From the NCBI RefSeq assembly GCF_027580225.2, contig NC_073356.2, forward strand, positions 2,356,001-2,420,000: a stretch of DNA of 64,000 bases, given 5' to 3'. The stretch comes from Misgurnus anguillicaudatus. Taxonomy: Eukaryota; Chordata; Actinopteri; Cypriniformes; Cobitidae. The notes under the pieces were generated by a model, which was not told the DNA's origin, did not search any database, and worked only from the letters and a program-made list of their open reading frames with translations. Shown in pieces: positions 48,801 through 63,500 of this stretch (the first letter of the stretch is position 1; each line of letters opens with the position of its first letter). The position numbers were made by a program, and so were the translations under genes.

Positions 48801-51800
48801 GCATTGATTCTCCCATATGGGAGACCCAGGTTCAAATCCCACAAGGTTTAAGGGGTATTATCCATTGACCAGTAGTCACTTCTTTAGCTCTGATAGAGTT
48901 TATAGGCATCTTACAGCCTGCAATTCGTTTTTCCCTTCCCAAAGCCAGTAGGTTGTTCATTTTATTACTGTTCCTAAGTCTCCTAAATCAGTCTTCATAG
49001 TTGATGTGGGCTTAAGGTTTCTGCTGGACATTTGAGATCAAATTTAACATAGAGTACTGGACATAACATTTAGTGCTTTCAAGCAAAATATATCCATGTA
49101 AGTTTCAATTTAAGAAAGAGTCCTGGACATACAATTAACAAAAAATACATCAGATGCCAACAGTGTCTTTGGGTTTTGAATGAAGCAAACAAATCTTCTG
49201 ATAGTTTTCATGTATTTGTGGGTTTGACTCTGACTGTACCAGCCAGCCAACAGTCTTAGCATAGGCAGCAATACACAGGACCAGGTTTTGCTGGCCCAGC
49301 TTCAACTCATCCTCTGTAGTCTAGTGGTTGGAGCACTGATTCTCCCATATGGGAGACCCAGGTTCAAATCCCACAAGGTTTAAGTGGTATTATCCATTGA
49401 CCAGTAGTCACTTCTTTAGCTCTGATAGAGTTTATAGGCATCTTACAGCCTGCAATTCGTTTTTCCCTTCCCAAAGCCAGTAGGTTGTTCATTTTATTAC
49501 TGTTCCTAAGTCTCCTAAAGCAGTCTTCATAGTTGATGTGGGCTTAAGGTTTCTGCTGGACATTTGAGATCAAATTTAACATAGAGTACTGGACATAACA
49601 TTTAGTGCTTTCAAGCAAAATATATCCATGTAAGTTTCAATTTAAGAAAGAGACCAAGACATACAATTAACAAAAAATACATCAGATGCCAACAGTGTCT
49701 TTGGGTTTTGAAAGAAGCAAACAAATCTTCTTTAGATCTGATAGTTTTCATGTATTTGTGGGTTTGACTCTGACTGTACCAGCCAGCCAACAGTCTTAGC
49801 ATAGGCAGCAATACACAGGACCAGGTTTTGCTGGCCCAGCTTCAACTCATCCTCTGTAGTCTAGTGGTTGGAGCACTGATTCTCCCATATGGGAGACCCA
49901 GGTTCAAATCCCACAAGGTTTAAGTGGAAATCTCTGTTGACCAGTAGTCACTTCTTTAGCTCTGATAGAGTTTGTGGGCATCTTATAGCCTGCAATTCTA
50001 TTTTCCCTTCCCAAAGCCAGTAGGTTGTTCATTTTATTACTGTTCCTAAGTCTCCTAAAGCAGTCTTCATAGTTGATGTGGGCTTAAGGTTTCTGCTGGA
50101 CATTTGAGATCAAATTTAACATAGAGTACTGGACATAGCATTTAGTGCTTTCAAGCAAAATATATCCATGTAAGTTTCAATTTAAGAAAGAGACCAAGAC
50201 ATACAATTAGCAAAAAATACATCAGATGCCAACAGTGTCTTTGGGGTTTGAAAGAAGCAAACAAATCTTCTTTAGATCTGATAGTTTTCATGTATTTGTG
50301 GGTTTGACTCTGACTGTACCAGCCAGCCAACAGTCTTAGCATAGGCAGCAATACACAGGACCAGGTTTTGCTGGCCCAGCTTCAACTCATCCTCTGTAGT
50401 CTAGTGGTTAGAGCACTGATTCTCCCATATGGGAGACCCAGGTTCAAATCCCACAAGGTTTAAGGGGTATTATCCATTGACCAGTAGTCACTGCTTTAGC
50501 TCTGATAGAGTTTATAGGCATCTTACAGCCTGCAATTCTTTTTTCCCTTCCCAAAGCCAGTAGGTTGTTCATTTTATTACTGTTCTTAAGTCTCCTAAAT
50601 CAGTCTTCATAGTTGATGTGGGCTTAAGGTTTCTGCTGGACATTTGAGATCAAATTTAACATAGAGTACTGGACATAGCATTTCGTGCTTTCAAGCAAAA
50701 TATATCCATGTAAGTTTCAATTTAAGAAAGAGACCAAGACATACAATTAACAAAAAATACATCAGATGCCAACAGTGTCTTTGGGTTTTGAAAGAAGCAA
50801 ACAAATCTTCTTTAGATCTGATAGTTTTCATGTATTTATGGGTTTGACTCTGACTGTACCAGCCAGCCAACAGTCTTAGCATAGGCAGCAATACACAGGA
50901 CCAGGTTTTGCTGGCCCAGCTTCAACTCATCCTCTGTAGTCTAGTGGTTAGAGCATTGATTCTCCCATATGGGAGACCCAGGTTCAAATCCCACAAGGTT
51001 TAAGGGGTATTATCCATTGACCAGTAGTCACTGCTTTAGCTCTGATAGAGTTTATAGGCATCTTACAGCCTGCAATTCGTTTTTCCCTTCCCAAAGCCAG
51101 TAGGTTGTTCATTTTATTACTGTTCCTAAGTCTCCTAAAGCAGTCTTCATAGTTGATGTGGGCTTAAGGTTTCTGCTGGACATTTGAGATCAAATTTAAC
51201 ATAGAGTACTGGACATAGCATTTAGTGCTTTCAGGCAAAATATATCCATGTAAGTTTCAATTTAAGAAAGAGACCAAGACATACAATTAGCAAAAATACA
51301 TCAGATGCCAACAGTGTCTTTGGGGTTTGATAGAAGCAAACAAATCTTCTTTAGATCTGATAGTTTTCATGTATTTGTGGGTTTGACTCTGACTGTACCA
51401 GCCAGCCAACAGTCTTAGCATAGGCAGCAATACACAGGACCAGGTTTTGCTGGCCCAGCTTCAACTCATCCTCTGTAGTCTAGTGGTTAGAGCATTGATT
51501 CTCCCATTGGGAGACCCAGGTTCAAATCCCACAAGGTTTAAGGGGTATTATCCATTGACCAGTAGTCACTGCTTTAGCTCTGATAGAGTTTGTGGGCATC
51601 TTACAGCCTGCAATTCTATTTTCCCTTCCCAAAGCCAGTAGGTTGTTCATTTTATTACTGTTCCTAAGTCTCCTAAAGCAGTCTTCATAGTTGATGTGGG
51701 CTTAAGGTTTCTGCTGGACATTTGAGATCAAATTTAACATAGAGTACTGGACATAGCATTTCGTGCTTTCAAGCAAAATATATCCATGTAAGTTTCAATT

Positions 51801-54800
51801 TAAGAAAGAGACCAAGACATACAATTAACAAAAAATACATCAGATGCCAACAGTGTCTTTGGGTTTTGAAAGAAGCAAACAAATCTTCTTTAGATCTGAT
51901 AGTTTTCATGTATTTGTGGGTTTGACTCTGACTGTACCAGCCAGCCAACAGTCTTAGCATAGGCAGCAATACACAGGACCAGGTTTTGCTGGCCCAGCTT
52001 CAACTCATCCTCTGTAGTCTAGTGGTTGGAGCACTGATTCTCCCATATGGGAGACCCAGGTTCAAATTCCACAAGGTTTAAGGGGTATTATCCATTGACC
52101 AGTAGTCACTGCTTTAGCTCTGATAGAGTTTGTGGGCATCTTATAGCCTGCAATTCTATTTTCCCTTCCCAAAGCCAGTAGGTTGTTCATTTTATTACTG
52201 TACCTAAGTCTCCTAAAGCAGTCTTCATAGTTGATGTGGGCTTAAGGTTTCTGCTGGACATTTGAGATCAAATTTAACATAGAGTACTGGACATAGCATT
52301 TAGTGCTTTCAAGCAAAATATATCCATGTAAGTTTCAATTTAAGAAAGAGACCAAGACATACAATTAACAAAAAATACATCAGATGCCAACAGTGTCTTT
52401 GGGTTTTGAAAGAAGCAAACAAATCTTCTTTAGATCTGATAGTTTTCATGTATTTGTGGGTTTGACTCTGACTGTACCAGCCAGCCAACAGTCTTAGCAT
52501 AGGCAGCAATACACAGGACCAGGTTTTGCTGGCCCAGCTTCAACTCATCCTCTGTAGTCTAGTGGTTGGAGCACTGATTCTCCCATATGGGAGACCCAGG
52601 TTCAAATCCCACAAGGTTTAAGGGGTATTATCCATTGACCAGTAGTCACTGCTTTAGCTCTGATAGAGTTTATAGGCATCTTACAGCCTGCAATTCGTTT
52701 TCCCTTCCCAAAGCCAGTAGGTTGTTCATTTTATTACTGTTCCTAAGTCTCCTAAAGCAGTCTTCATAGTTGATGTGGGCTTAAGGTTTCTGCTGGACAT
52801 TTGAGATCAAATTTAACATAGAGTACTGGACATAACATTTAGTGCTTTCAAGCAAAATATATCCATGTAAGTTTCAATTTAAGAAAGAGACCAAGACATA
52901 CAATTAGCAAAAAATACATCAGATGCCAACAGTGTCTTTGGGTTTTGATAGAAGCAAACAAATCTTCTTTAGATCTGATAGTTTTCATGTATTTATGGGT
53001 TTGACTCTGACTGTACCAGCCAGCCAACAGTCTTAGCATAGGCAGCAATACACAGGACCAGGTTTTGCTGGCCCAGCTTCAACTCATCCTCTGTAGTCTA
53101 GTGGTTGGAGCACTGATTCTCCCATATGGGAGACCCAGGTTCAAATTCCACAAGGTTTAAGGGGTATTATCCATTGACCAGTAGTCACTGCTTTAGCTCT
53201 GATAGAGTTTGTGGGCATCTTATAGCCTGCAATTCTATTTTCCCTTCCCAAAGCCAGTAGGTTGTTCATTTTATTACTGTACCTAAGTCTCCTAAAGCAG
53301 TCTTCATAGTTGATGTGGGCTTAAGGTTTCTGCTGGACATTTGAGATCAAATTTAACATAGAGTACTGGACATAGCATTTAGTGCTTTCAGGCAAAATAT
53401 ATCCATGTAAGTTTCAATTTAAGAAAGAGACCAAGACATACAATTAGCAAAAATACATCAGATGCCAACAGTGTCTTTGGGGTTTGAAAGAAGCAAACAA
53501 ATCTTCTTTAGATCTGATAGTTTTCATGTATTTGTGGGTTTGACTCTGACTGTACCAGCCAGCCAACAGTCTTAGCATAGGCAGCAATACACAGGACCAG
53601 GTTTTGCTGGCCCAGCTTCAACTCATCCTCTGTAGTCTAGTGGTTGGAGCACTGATTCTCCCATATGGGAGACCCAGGTTCAAATCCACAAGGTTTAAGG
53701 GGTATTCTCCATTGACCAGTAGTCAATTCTTTAGCTCTGATAGAGTTTATAGGCATCTTACAGCCTGCAATTCTTTTTTCCCTTCCCAAAGCCAGTAGGT
53801 TGTTCATTTTATTACTGTTCTTAAGTCTCCTAAAGCAGTCTTCATAGTTGATGTGGGCTTAAGGTTTCTGCTGGACATTTGAGATCAAATTTAACATAGA
53901 GTACTGGACATAGCATTTCGTGCTTTCAAGCAAAATATATCCATGTAAGTTTCAATTTAAGAAAGAGTCCTGGACATACAATTAGCAAAAAATACATCAG
54001 ATGCCAACAGTGTCTTTGGGTTTTGAATGAAGCAAACAAATCTTCTGATAGTTTTCATGTATTTGTGGGTTTGACTCTGACTGTACCAGCCAGCCAACAG
54101 TCTTAGCATAGGCAGCAATACACAGGACCAGGTTTTGCTGGCCCAGCTTCAACTCATCCTCTGTAGTCTAGTGGTTGGAGCACTGATTCTCCCATATGGG
54201 AGACCCAGGTTCAAATCCCACAAGGTTTAAGGGGTATTATCCATTGACCAGTAGTCACTGCTTTAGCTCTGATAGAGTTTGTGGGCATCTTACAGCCTGC
54301 AATTCTATTTTCCCTTCCCAAAGCCAGTAGGTTGTTCATTTTATTACTGTACCTAAGTCTCCTAAAGCAGTCTTCATAGTTGATGTGGGCTTAAGGTTTC
54401 TATTGGACATTTGAGATCAAATTTAACATAGAGTACTGGACATAGCATTTAGTGCTTTCAAGCAAAATATATCCATGTAAGTTTCAATTTAAGAAAGAGA
54501 CCAAGACATACAATTAGCAAAAAATACATCAGATGCCAACAGTGTCTTTGGGTTTTGATAGAAGCAAACAAATCTTCTTTAGATCTGATAGTTTTCATGT
54601 ATTTATGGGTTTGACTCTGACTGTACCAGCCAGCCAACAGTCTTAGCATAGGCAGCAATACACAGGACCAGGTTTTGCTGGCCCAGCTTCAACTCATCCT
54701 CTGTAGTCTAGTGGTTGGAGCACTGATTCTCCCATATGGGAGACCCAGGTTCAAATTCCACAAGGTTTAAGGGGTATTATCCATTGACCAGTAGTCACTG

Positions 54801-55775
54801 CTTTAGCTCTGATAGAGTTTGTGGGCATCTTATAGTCTGCAATTCTATTTTCCCTTCCCAAAGCCAGTAGGTTGTTCATTTTATTACTGTACCTAAGTCT
54901 CCTAAAGCAGTCTTCATAGTTGATGTGGGCTTAAGGTTTCTGCTGGACATTTGAGATCAAATTTAACATAGAGTACTGGACATAGCATTTAGTGCTTTCA
55001 AGCAAAATATATCCATGTAAGTTTCAATTTAAGAAAGAGACCAAGACATACAATTAGCAAAAAATACATCAGATGCCAACAGTGTCTTTGGGTTTTGATA
55101 GAAGCAAACAAATCTTCTTTAGATCTGATAGTTTTCATGTATTTATGGGTTTGACTCTGACTGTACCAGCCAGCCAACAGTCTTAGCATAGGCAGCAATA
55201 CACAGGACCAGGTTTTGCTGGCCCAGCTTCAACTCATCCTCTGTAGTCTAGTGGTTGGAGCACTGATTCTCCCATATGGGAGACCCAGGTTCAAATTCCA
55301 CAAGGTTTAAGGGGTATTATCCATTGACCAGTAGTCACTGCTTTAGCTCTGATAGAGTTTGTGGGCATCTTATAGTCTGCAATTCTATTTTCCCTTCCCA
55401 AAGCCAGTAGGTTGTTCATTTTATTACTGTACCTAAGTCTCCTAAAGCAGTCTTCATAGTTGATGTGGGCTTAAGGTTTCTGCTGGACATTTGAGATCAA
55501 ATTTAACATAGAGTACTGGACATAGCATTTAGTGCTTTCAGGCAAAATATATCCATGTAAGTTTCAATTTAAGAAAGAGACCAAGACATACAATTAGCAA
55601 AAATACATCAGATGCCAACAGTGTCTTTGGGGTTTGAAAGAAGCAAACAAATTTTCTTTAGATCTGATAGTTTTCATGTATTTGTGGGTTTGACTCTGAC
55701 TGTACCAGCCAGCCAACAGTCTTAGCATAGGCAGCAATACACAGGACCAGGTTTTGCTGGCCCAGCTTCAACTCA

Positions 55776-56288
55776 TCCTCTGTAGTCTAGTGGTTAGAGC
55801 ATTGATTCTCCCATTGGGAGACCCAGGTTCAAATCCCACAAGGTTTAAGGGGTATTATCCATTGACCAGTAGTCACTGCTTTAGCTCTGATAGAGTTTAT
55901 GGGCATCTTACAGCCTGCAATTGGTTTTTCCCTTCCCAAAGCCAATAGGTTGTTCATTTTATTACTGTTCCTAAGTCTCCTAAAGCAGTCTTCATAGTTG
56001 ATGTGGGCTTAATGTTTCTGTTGGACATTTGAGATCAAATTTAACATAGAGTACTGGACATAACATTTAGTGCTTTCAAGCAAAATGTATCCATGTAAGT
56101 CCTGGACATACAATTAACAAAAAATACATCAGATGCCAACAGTGTCTTTGGGTTTTGAAAGAAGCAAACAAATCTTCTGATAGTTTTCATGTATTTGTGG
56201 GTTTGACTCTGACTGTACCAGCCAGCCAACAGTCTTAGCATAGGCAGCAATACACAGGACCAGGTTTTGCTGGCCCAGCTTCAACTCA
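55776..56288 (+). repeat. 513-bp monomer with 18-bp microhomology deletion
   Basis: At 56091-56105 the text reads ccatgtaagtcctgg where normal units have 18 more bases between 'gtaagt' and 'cctgg'. The trinucleotide agt occurs at both ends of the lost piece. Together with the 8-bp loss at cttctgatag and the 1-bp loss in cccattggg this accounts for 513 bp. Confidence 0.88.
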
Positions 56289-57367
56289 TCCTCTGTAGTC
56301 TAGTGGTTAGAGCATTGATTCTCCCATATGGGAGACCCAGGTTCAAATCCCACAAGGTTTAAGGGGTATTATCCATTGACCAGTAGTCACTGCTTTAGCT
56401 CTGATAGAGTTTGTGGGCATCTTATAGCCTGCAATTCGTTTTTCCCTTCCCAAAGCCAGTAGGTTGTTCATTTTATTACTGTACCTAAGTCTCCTAAAGC
56501 AGTCTTCATAGTTGATGTGGGCTTAAGGTTTCTGCTGGACATTTGAGATCAAATTTAACATAGAGTACTGGACATAGCATTTAGTGCTTTCAGGCAAAAT
56601 ATATCCATGTAAGTTTCAATTTAAGAAAGAGACCAAGACATACAATTAGCAAAAATACATCAGATGCCAACAGTGTCTTTGGGGTTTGAAAGAAGCAAAC
56701 AAATCTTCTTTAGATCTGATAGTTTTCATGTATTTGTGGGTTTGACTCTGACTGTACCAGCCAGCCAACAGTCTGATCATAGTCAGCAATACACAGGACC
56801 AGATTTTGCTGGCCCAGCTTCAACTCATCCTCTTTAGTCTAATGGTTAGAGCACTGATTCTCCCATATGGGAGACCAGGGTTCAAATCCCCCAAGGTTTA
56901 AGGGGTATTCTCCATTGACCAGTAGTCAATTCTTTAGCTCTGATAGAGTTTATAGGCATCTTACAGCCTGCAATTCTTTTTTCCCTTCCCAAAGCCAGTA
57001 GGTTGTTCATTTTATTACTGTTCTTAAGTCTCCTAAATCAGTCTTCATAGTTGATGTGGGCTTAAGGTTTCTGCTGGACATTTGAGATCAAATTTAACAT
57101 AGAGTACTGGACATGGCATTTCGTGCTTTCAAGCAAAATATATCCATGTAAGTTTCAATTTAAGAAAGAGACCAAGACATACAATTAACAAAAAATACAT
57201 CAGATGCCAACAGTGTCTTTGGGTTTTGAAAGAAGCAAACAAATCTTCTTTAGATCTGATAGTTTTCATGTATTTGTGGGTTTGACTCTGACTGTACCAG
57301 CCAGCCAACAGTCTTAGCATAGGCAGCAATACACAGGACCAGGTTTTGCTGGCCCATCTTCAACTCA
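55776..57367 (+). repeat. Three-monomer segment duplicated at a 3.2-kb offset (left copy)
   Basis: Monomers 55776, 56289 and 56828 share their main diagnostic variants, in order, with 58986, 59517 and 60056. These are cccattggg with gtttctgttgg and cttctgatag; then the A5 and GGGGTTTGAAAG form; then an aatgg head with cccccaagg, caattc, ttcttaag and tcgtgc. The first member here has an 18-bp deletion (join at 56100/56101) absent from the other copy. The monomers that follow do not correspond, so this is a limited duplication. Confidence 0.75.
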
Positions 57368-58985
57368 TCCTCTGTAGTCTAGTGGTTAGACCACTGATTC
57401 TCCCATATGGGAGACCCAGGTTCAAATCCCACAAGGTTTAAGGGGTATTCTCCATTGACCAGTAGTCACTTCTTTAGCTCTGATAGAGTTTATAGGCATC
57501 TTACAGCCTGCAATTCGTTTTTCCCTTCCCAAAGCCAGTAGGTTGTTCATTTTATTACTGTTCCTAAGTCTCCTAAAGCAGTCTTCATAGTTGATGTGGG
57601 CTTAATGTTTCTGCTGGACATTTGAGATCAAATTTAACATAGAGTACTGGACATAACATTTAGTGCTTTCAAGCAAAATATATCCATGTAAGTTTCAATT
57701 TAAGAAAGAGACCAAGACATACAATTAACAAAAAATACATCAGATGCCAACAGTGTCTTTGGGTTTTGAAAGAAGCAAACAAATCTTCTTTAGATCTGAT
57801 AGTTTTCATGTATTTGTGGGTTTGACTCTGACTGTACCAGCCAGCCAACAGTCTTAGCATAGGCAGCAATACACAGGACCAGGTTTTGCTGGCCCAGCTT
57901 CAACTCATCCTCTGTAGTCTAGTGGTTGGAGCACTGATTCTCCCATATGGGAGACCCAGGTTCAAATTCCACAAGGTTTAAGGGGTATTATCCATTGACC
58001 AGTAGTCACTGCTTTAGCTCTGATAGAGTTTGTGGGCATCTTACAGCCTGCAATTCTATTTTCCCTTCCCAAAGCCAGTAGGTTGTTCATTTTATTACTG
58101 TACCTAAGTCTCCTAAAGCAGTCTTCATAGTTGATGTGGGCTTAAGGTTTCTGCTGGACATTTGAGATCAAATTTAACATAGAGTACTGGACATAGCATT
58201 TAGTGCTTTCAAGCAAAATATATCCATGTAAGTTTCAATTTAAGAAAGAGACCAAGACATACAATTAGCAAAAATACATCAGATGCCAACAGTGTCTTTG
58301 GGGTTTGAAAGAAGCAAACAAATCTTCTTTAGATCTGATAGTTTTCATGTATTTGTGGGTTTGACTCTGACTGTACCAGCCAGCCAACAGTCTTAGCATA
58401 GGCAGCAATACACAGGACCAGGTTTTGCTGGCCCAGCTTCAACTCATCCTCTGTAGTCTAGTGGTTGGAGCACTGATTCTCCCATATGGGAGACCCAGGT
58501 TCAAATTCCACAAGGTTTAAGGGGTATTATCCATTGACCAGTAGTCACTGCTTTAGCTCTGATAGAGTTTGTGGGCATCTTATAGCCTGCAATTCTATTT
58601 TCCCTTCCCAAAGCCAGTAGGTTGTTCATTTTATTACTGTTCCTAAGTCTCCTAAAGCAGTCTTCATAGTTGATGTGGGCTTAAGGTTTCTGCTGGACAT
58701 TTGAGATCAAATTTAACATAGAGTACTGGACATAGCATTTAGTGCTTTCAGGCAAAATATATCCATGTAAGTTTCAATTTAAGAAAGAGACCAAGACATA
58801 CAATTAGCAAAAATACATCAGATGCCAACAGTGTCTTTGGGGTTTGAAAGAAGCAAACAAATCTTCTTTAGATCTGATAGTTTTCATGTATTTGTGGGTT
58901 TGACTCTGACTGTACCAGCCAGCCAACAGTCTTAGCATAGGCAGCAATACACAGGACCAGGTTTTGCTGGCCCAGCTTCAACTCA

Positions 58986-60595
58986 TCCTCTGTAGTCTAG
59001 TGGTTAGAGCATTGATTCTCCCATTGGGAGACCCAGGTTCAAATCCCACAAGGTTTAAGGGGTATTATCCATTGACCAGTAGTCACTGCTTTAGCTCTGA
59101 TAGAGTTTATAGGCATCTTACAGCCTGCAATTCGTTTTTCCCTTCCCAAAGCCAGTAGGTTGTTCATTTTATTACTGTTCCTAAGTCTCCTAAAGCAGTC
59201 TTCATAGTTGATGTGGGCTTAATGTTTCTGTTGGACATTTGAGATCAAATTTAACATAGAGTACTGGACATAACATTTAGTGCTTTCAAGCAAAATGTAT
59301 CCATGTAAGTTTCAATTTAAGAAAGAGTCCTGGACATACAATTAACAAAAAATACATCAGATGCCAACAGTGTCTTTGGGTTTTGAAAGAAGCAAACAAA
59401 TCTTCTGATAGTTTTCATGTATTTGTGGGTTTGACTCTGACTGTACCAGCCAGCCAACAGTCTTAGCATAGGCAGCAATACACAGGACCAGGTTTTGCTG
59501 GCCCAGCTTCAACTCATCCTCTGTAGTCTAGTGGTTAGAGCATTGATTCTCCCATATGGGAGACCCAGGTTCAAATCCCACAAGGTTTAAGGGGTATTAT
59601 CCATTGACCAGTAGTCACTGCTTTAGCTCTGATAGAGTTTGTGGGCATCTTATAGCCTGCAATTCTATTTTCCCTTCCCAAAGCCAGTAGGTTGTTCATT
59701 TTATTACTGTACCTAAGTCTCCTAAAGCAGTCTTCATAGTTGATGTGGGCTTAAGGTTTCTGTTGGACATTTGAGATCAAATTTAACATAGAGTACTGGA
59801 CATAGCATTTAGTGCTTTCAGGCAAAATATATCCATGTAAGTTTCAATTTAAGAAAGAGACCAAGACATACAATTAGCAAAAATACATCAGATGCCAACA
59901 GTGTCTTTGGGGTTTGAAAGAAGCAAACAAATCTTCTTTAGATCTGATAGTTTTCATGTATTTGTGGGTTTGACTCTGACTGTACCAGCCAGCCAACAGT
60001 CTTAGCATAGGCAGCAATACACAGGACCAGGTTTTGCTGGCCCAGCTTCAACTCATCCTCTGTAGTCTAATGGTTAGAGCACTGATTCTCCCATATGGGA
60101 GACCCAGGTTCAAATCCCCCAAGGTTTAAGGGGTATTCTCCATTGACCAGTAGTCAATTCTTTAGCTCTGATAGAGTTTATAGGCATCTTACAGCCTGCA
60201 ATTCTTTTTTCCCTTCCCAAAGCCAGTAGGTTGTTCATTTTATTACTGTTCTTAAGTCTCCTAAATCAGTCTTCATAGTTGATGTGGGCTTAAGGTTTCT
60301 GCTGGACATTTGAGATCAAATTTAACATAGAGTACTGGACATAGCATTTCGTGCTTTCAAGCAAAATATATCCATGTAAGTTTCAATTTAAGAAAGAGAC
60401 CAAGACATACAATTAACAAAAAATACATCAGATGCCAACAGTGTCTTTGGGTTTTGAAAGAAGCAAACAAATCTTCTTTAGATCTGATAGTTTTCATGTA
60501 TTTGTGGGTTTGACTCTGACTGTACCAGCCAGCCAACAGTCTTAGCATAGGCAGCAATACACAGGACCAGGTTTTGCTGGCCCAGCTTCAACTCA
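58986..60595 (+). repeat. Three-monomer segment duplicated at a 3.2-kb offset (right copy)
   Basis: Counterpart of 55776-57367, with monomers at 58986, 59517 and 60056. It lacks the 18-bp deletion, so the deletion happened after the duplication or was repaired here. A looser echo starts at 62215. Confidence 0.75.
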
Positions 60596-63500
60596 TCCTC
60601 TGTAGTCTAGTGGTTAGAGCATTGATTCTCCCATATGGGAGACCCAGGTTCAAATCCCACAAGGTTTAAGGGGTATTATCCATTGACCAGTAGTCACTGC
60701 TTTAGCTCTGATAGAGTTTATAGGCATCTTACAGCCTGCAATTCGTTTTTCCCTTCCCAAAGCCAGTAGGTTGTTCATTTTATTACTGTTCCTAAGTCTC
60801 CTAAAGCAGTCTTCATAGTTGATGTGGGCTTAAGGTTTCTGCTGGACATTTGAGATCAAATTTAACATAGAGTACTGGACATAACATTTAGTGCTTTCAA
60901 GCAAAATATATCCATGTAAGTTTCAATTTAAGAAAGAGACCAAGACATACAATTAGCAAAAAATACATCAGATGCCAACAGTGTCTTTGGGTTTTGATAG
61001 AAGCAAACAAATCTTCTTTAGATCTGATAGTTTTCATGTATTTATGGGTTTGACTCTGACTGTACCAGCCAGCCAACAGTCTTAGCATAGGCAGCAATAC
61101 ACAGGACCAGGTTTTGCTGGCCCAGCTTCAACTCATCCTCTGTAGTCTAGTGGTTGGAGCACTGATTCTCCCATATGGGAGACCCAGGTTCAAATTCCAC
61201 AAGGTTTAAGTGGAAATCTCTGTTGACCAGTAGTCACTTCTTTAGCTCTGATAGAGTTTGTGGGCATCTTATAGCCTGCAATTCGTTTTTCCCTTCCCAA
61301 AGCCAGTAGGTTGTTCATTTTATTACTGTTCCTAAGTCTCCTAAAGCAGTCTTCATAGTTGATGTGGGCTTAATGTTTCTGCTGGACATTTGAGATCAAA
61401 TTTAACATAGAGTACTGGACATAACATTTAGTGCTTTCAAGCAAAATATATCCATGTAAGTTTCAATTTAAGAAAGAGACCAAGACATACAATTAGCAAA
61501 AAATACATCAGATGCCAACAGTGTCTTTGGGTTTTGATAGAAGCAAACAAATCTTCTTTAGATCTGATAGTTTTCATGTATTTGTGGGTTTGACTCTGAC
61601 TGTACCAGCCAGCCAACAGTCTTAGCATAGGCAGCAATACACAGGACCAGGTTTTGCTGGCCCAGCTTCAACTCATCCTCTGTAGTCTAGTGGTTAGAGC
61701 ATTGATTCTCCCATATGGGAGACCCAGGTTCAAATCCCACAAGGTTTAAGGGGTATTATCCATTGACCAGTAGTCACTGCTTTAGCTCTGATAGAGTTTG
61801 TGGGCATCTTATAGTCTGCAATTCTATTTTCCCTTCCCAAAGCCAGTAGGTTGTTCATTTTATTACTGTACCTAAGTCTCCTAAAGCAGTCTTCATAGTT
61901 GATGTGGGCTTAAGGTTTCTGCTGGACATTTGAGATCAAATTTAACATAGAGTACTGGACATAGCATTTAGTGCTTTCAGGCAAAATATATCCATGTAAG
62001 TTTCAATTTAAGAAAGAGACCAAGACATACAATTAGCAAAAATACATCAGATGCCAACAGTGTCTTTGGGGTTTGAAAGAAGCAAACAAATCTTCTTTAG
62101 ATCTGATAGTTTTCATGTATTTGTGGGTTTGACTCTGACTGTACCAGCCAGCCAACAGTCTTAGCATAGGCAGCAATACACAGGACCAGGTTTTGCTGGC
62201 CCAGCTTCAACTCATCCTCTGTAGTCTAGTGGTTGGAGCACTGATTCTCCCATATGGGAGACCCAGGTTCAAATTCCACAAGGTTTAAGGGGTATTATCC
62301 ATTGACCAGTAGTCACTGCTTTAGCTCTGATAGAGTTTGTGGGCATCTTATAGCCTGCAATTCTATTTTCCCTTCCCAAAGCCAGTAGGTTGTTCATTTT
62401 ATTACTGTTCCTAAGTCTCCTAAAGCAGTCTTCATAGTTGATGTGGGCTTAAGGTTTCTGCTGGACATTTGAGATCAAATTTAACATAGAGTACTGGACA
62501 TAACATTTAGTGCTTTCAAGCAAAATATATCCATGTAAGTTTCAATTTAAGAAAGAGTCCTGGACATACAATTAACAAAAAATACATCAGATGCCAACAG
62601 TGTCTTTGGGTTTTGAAAGAAGCAAACAAATCTTCTGATAGTTTTCATGTATTTGTGGGTTTGACTCTGACTGTACCAGCCAGCCAACAGTCTTAGCATA
62701 GGCAGCAATACACAGGACCAGGTTTTGCTGGCCCAGCTTCAACTCATCCTCTGTAGTCTAGTGGTTAGAGCATTGATTCTCCCATATGGGAGACCCAGGT
62801 TCAAATCCCACAAGGTTTAAGGGGTATTATCCATTGACCAGTAGTCACTGCTTTAGCTCTGATAGAGTTTGTGGGCATCTTACAGCCTGCAATTCTATTT
62901 TCCCTTCCCAAAGCCAGTAGGTTGTTCATTTTATTACTGTTCCTAAGTCTCCTAAAGCAGTCTTCATAGTTGATGTGGGCTTAAGGTTTCTGCTGGACAT
63001 TTGAGATCAAATTTAACATAGAGTACTGGACATAGCATTTAGTGCTTTCAAGCAAAATATATCCATGTAAGTTTCAATTTAAGAAAGAGACCAAGACATA
63101 CAATTAGCAAAAAATACATCAGATGCCAACAGTGTCTTTGGGTTTTGATAGAAGCAAACAAATCTTCTTTAGATCTGATAGTTTTCATGTATTTATGGGT
63201 TTGACTCTGACTGTACCAGCCAGCCAACAGTCTTAGCATAGGCAGCAATACACAGGACCAGGTTTTGCTGGCCCAGCTTCAACTCATCCTCTGTAGTCTA
63301 GTGGTTGGAGCACTGATTCTCCCATATGGGAGACCCAGGTTCAAATTCCACAAGGTTTAAGGGGTATTATCCATTGACCAGTAGTCACTGCTTTAGCTCT
63401 GATAGAGTTTGTGGGCATCTTATAGCCTGCAATTCTATTTTCCCTTCCCAAAGCCAGTAGGTTGTTCATTTTATTACTGTACCTAAGTCTCCTAAAGCAG

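Noticed and set aside
1174..63248. Many 60-77-codon open frames on both strands as a repeated gene family
   Set aside because: They recur at the monomer period, start at TTG or within satellite sequence, are broken by 2-, 8- and 13-bp indels in other monomers, and the plus-strand ones translate the tRNA-like head. No domain is recognisable.
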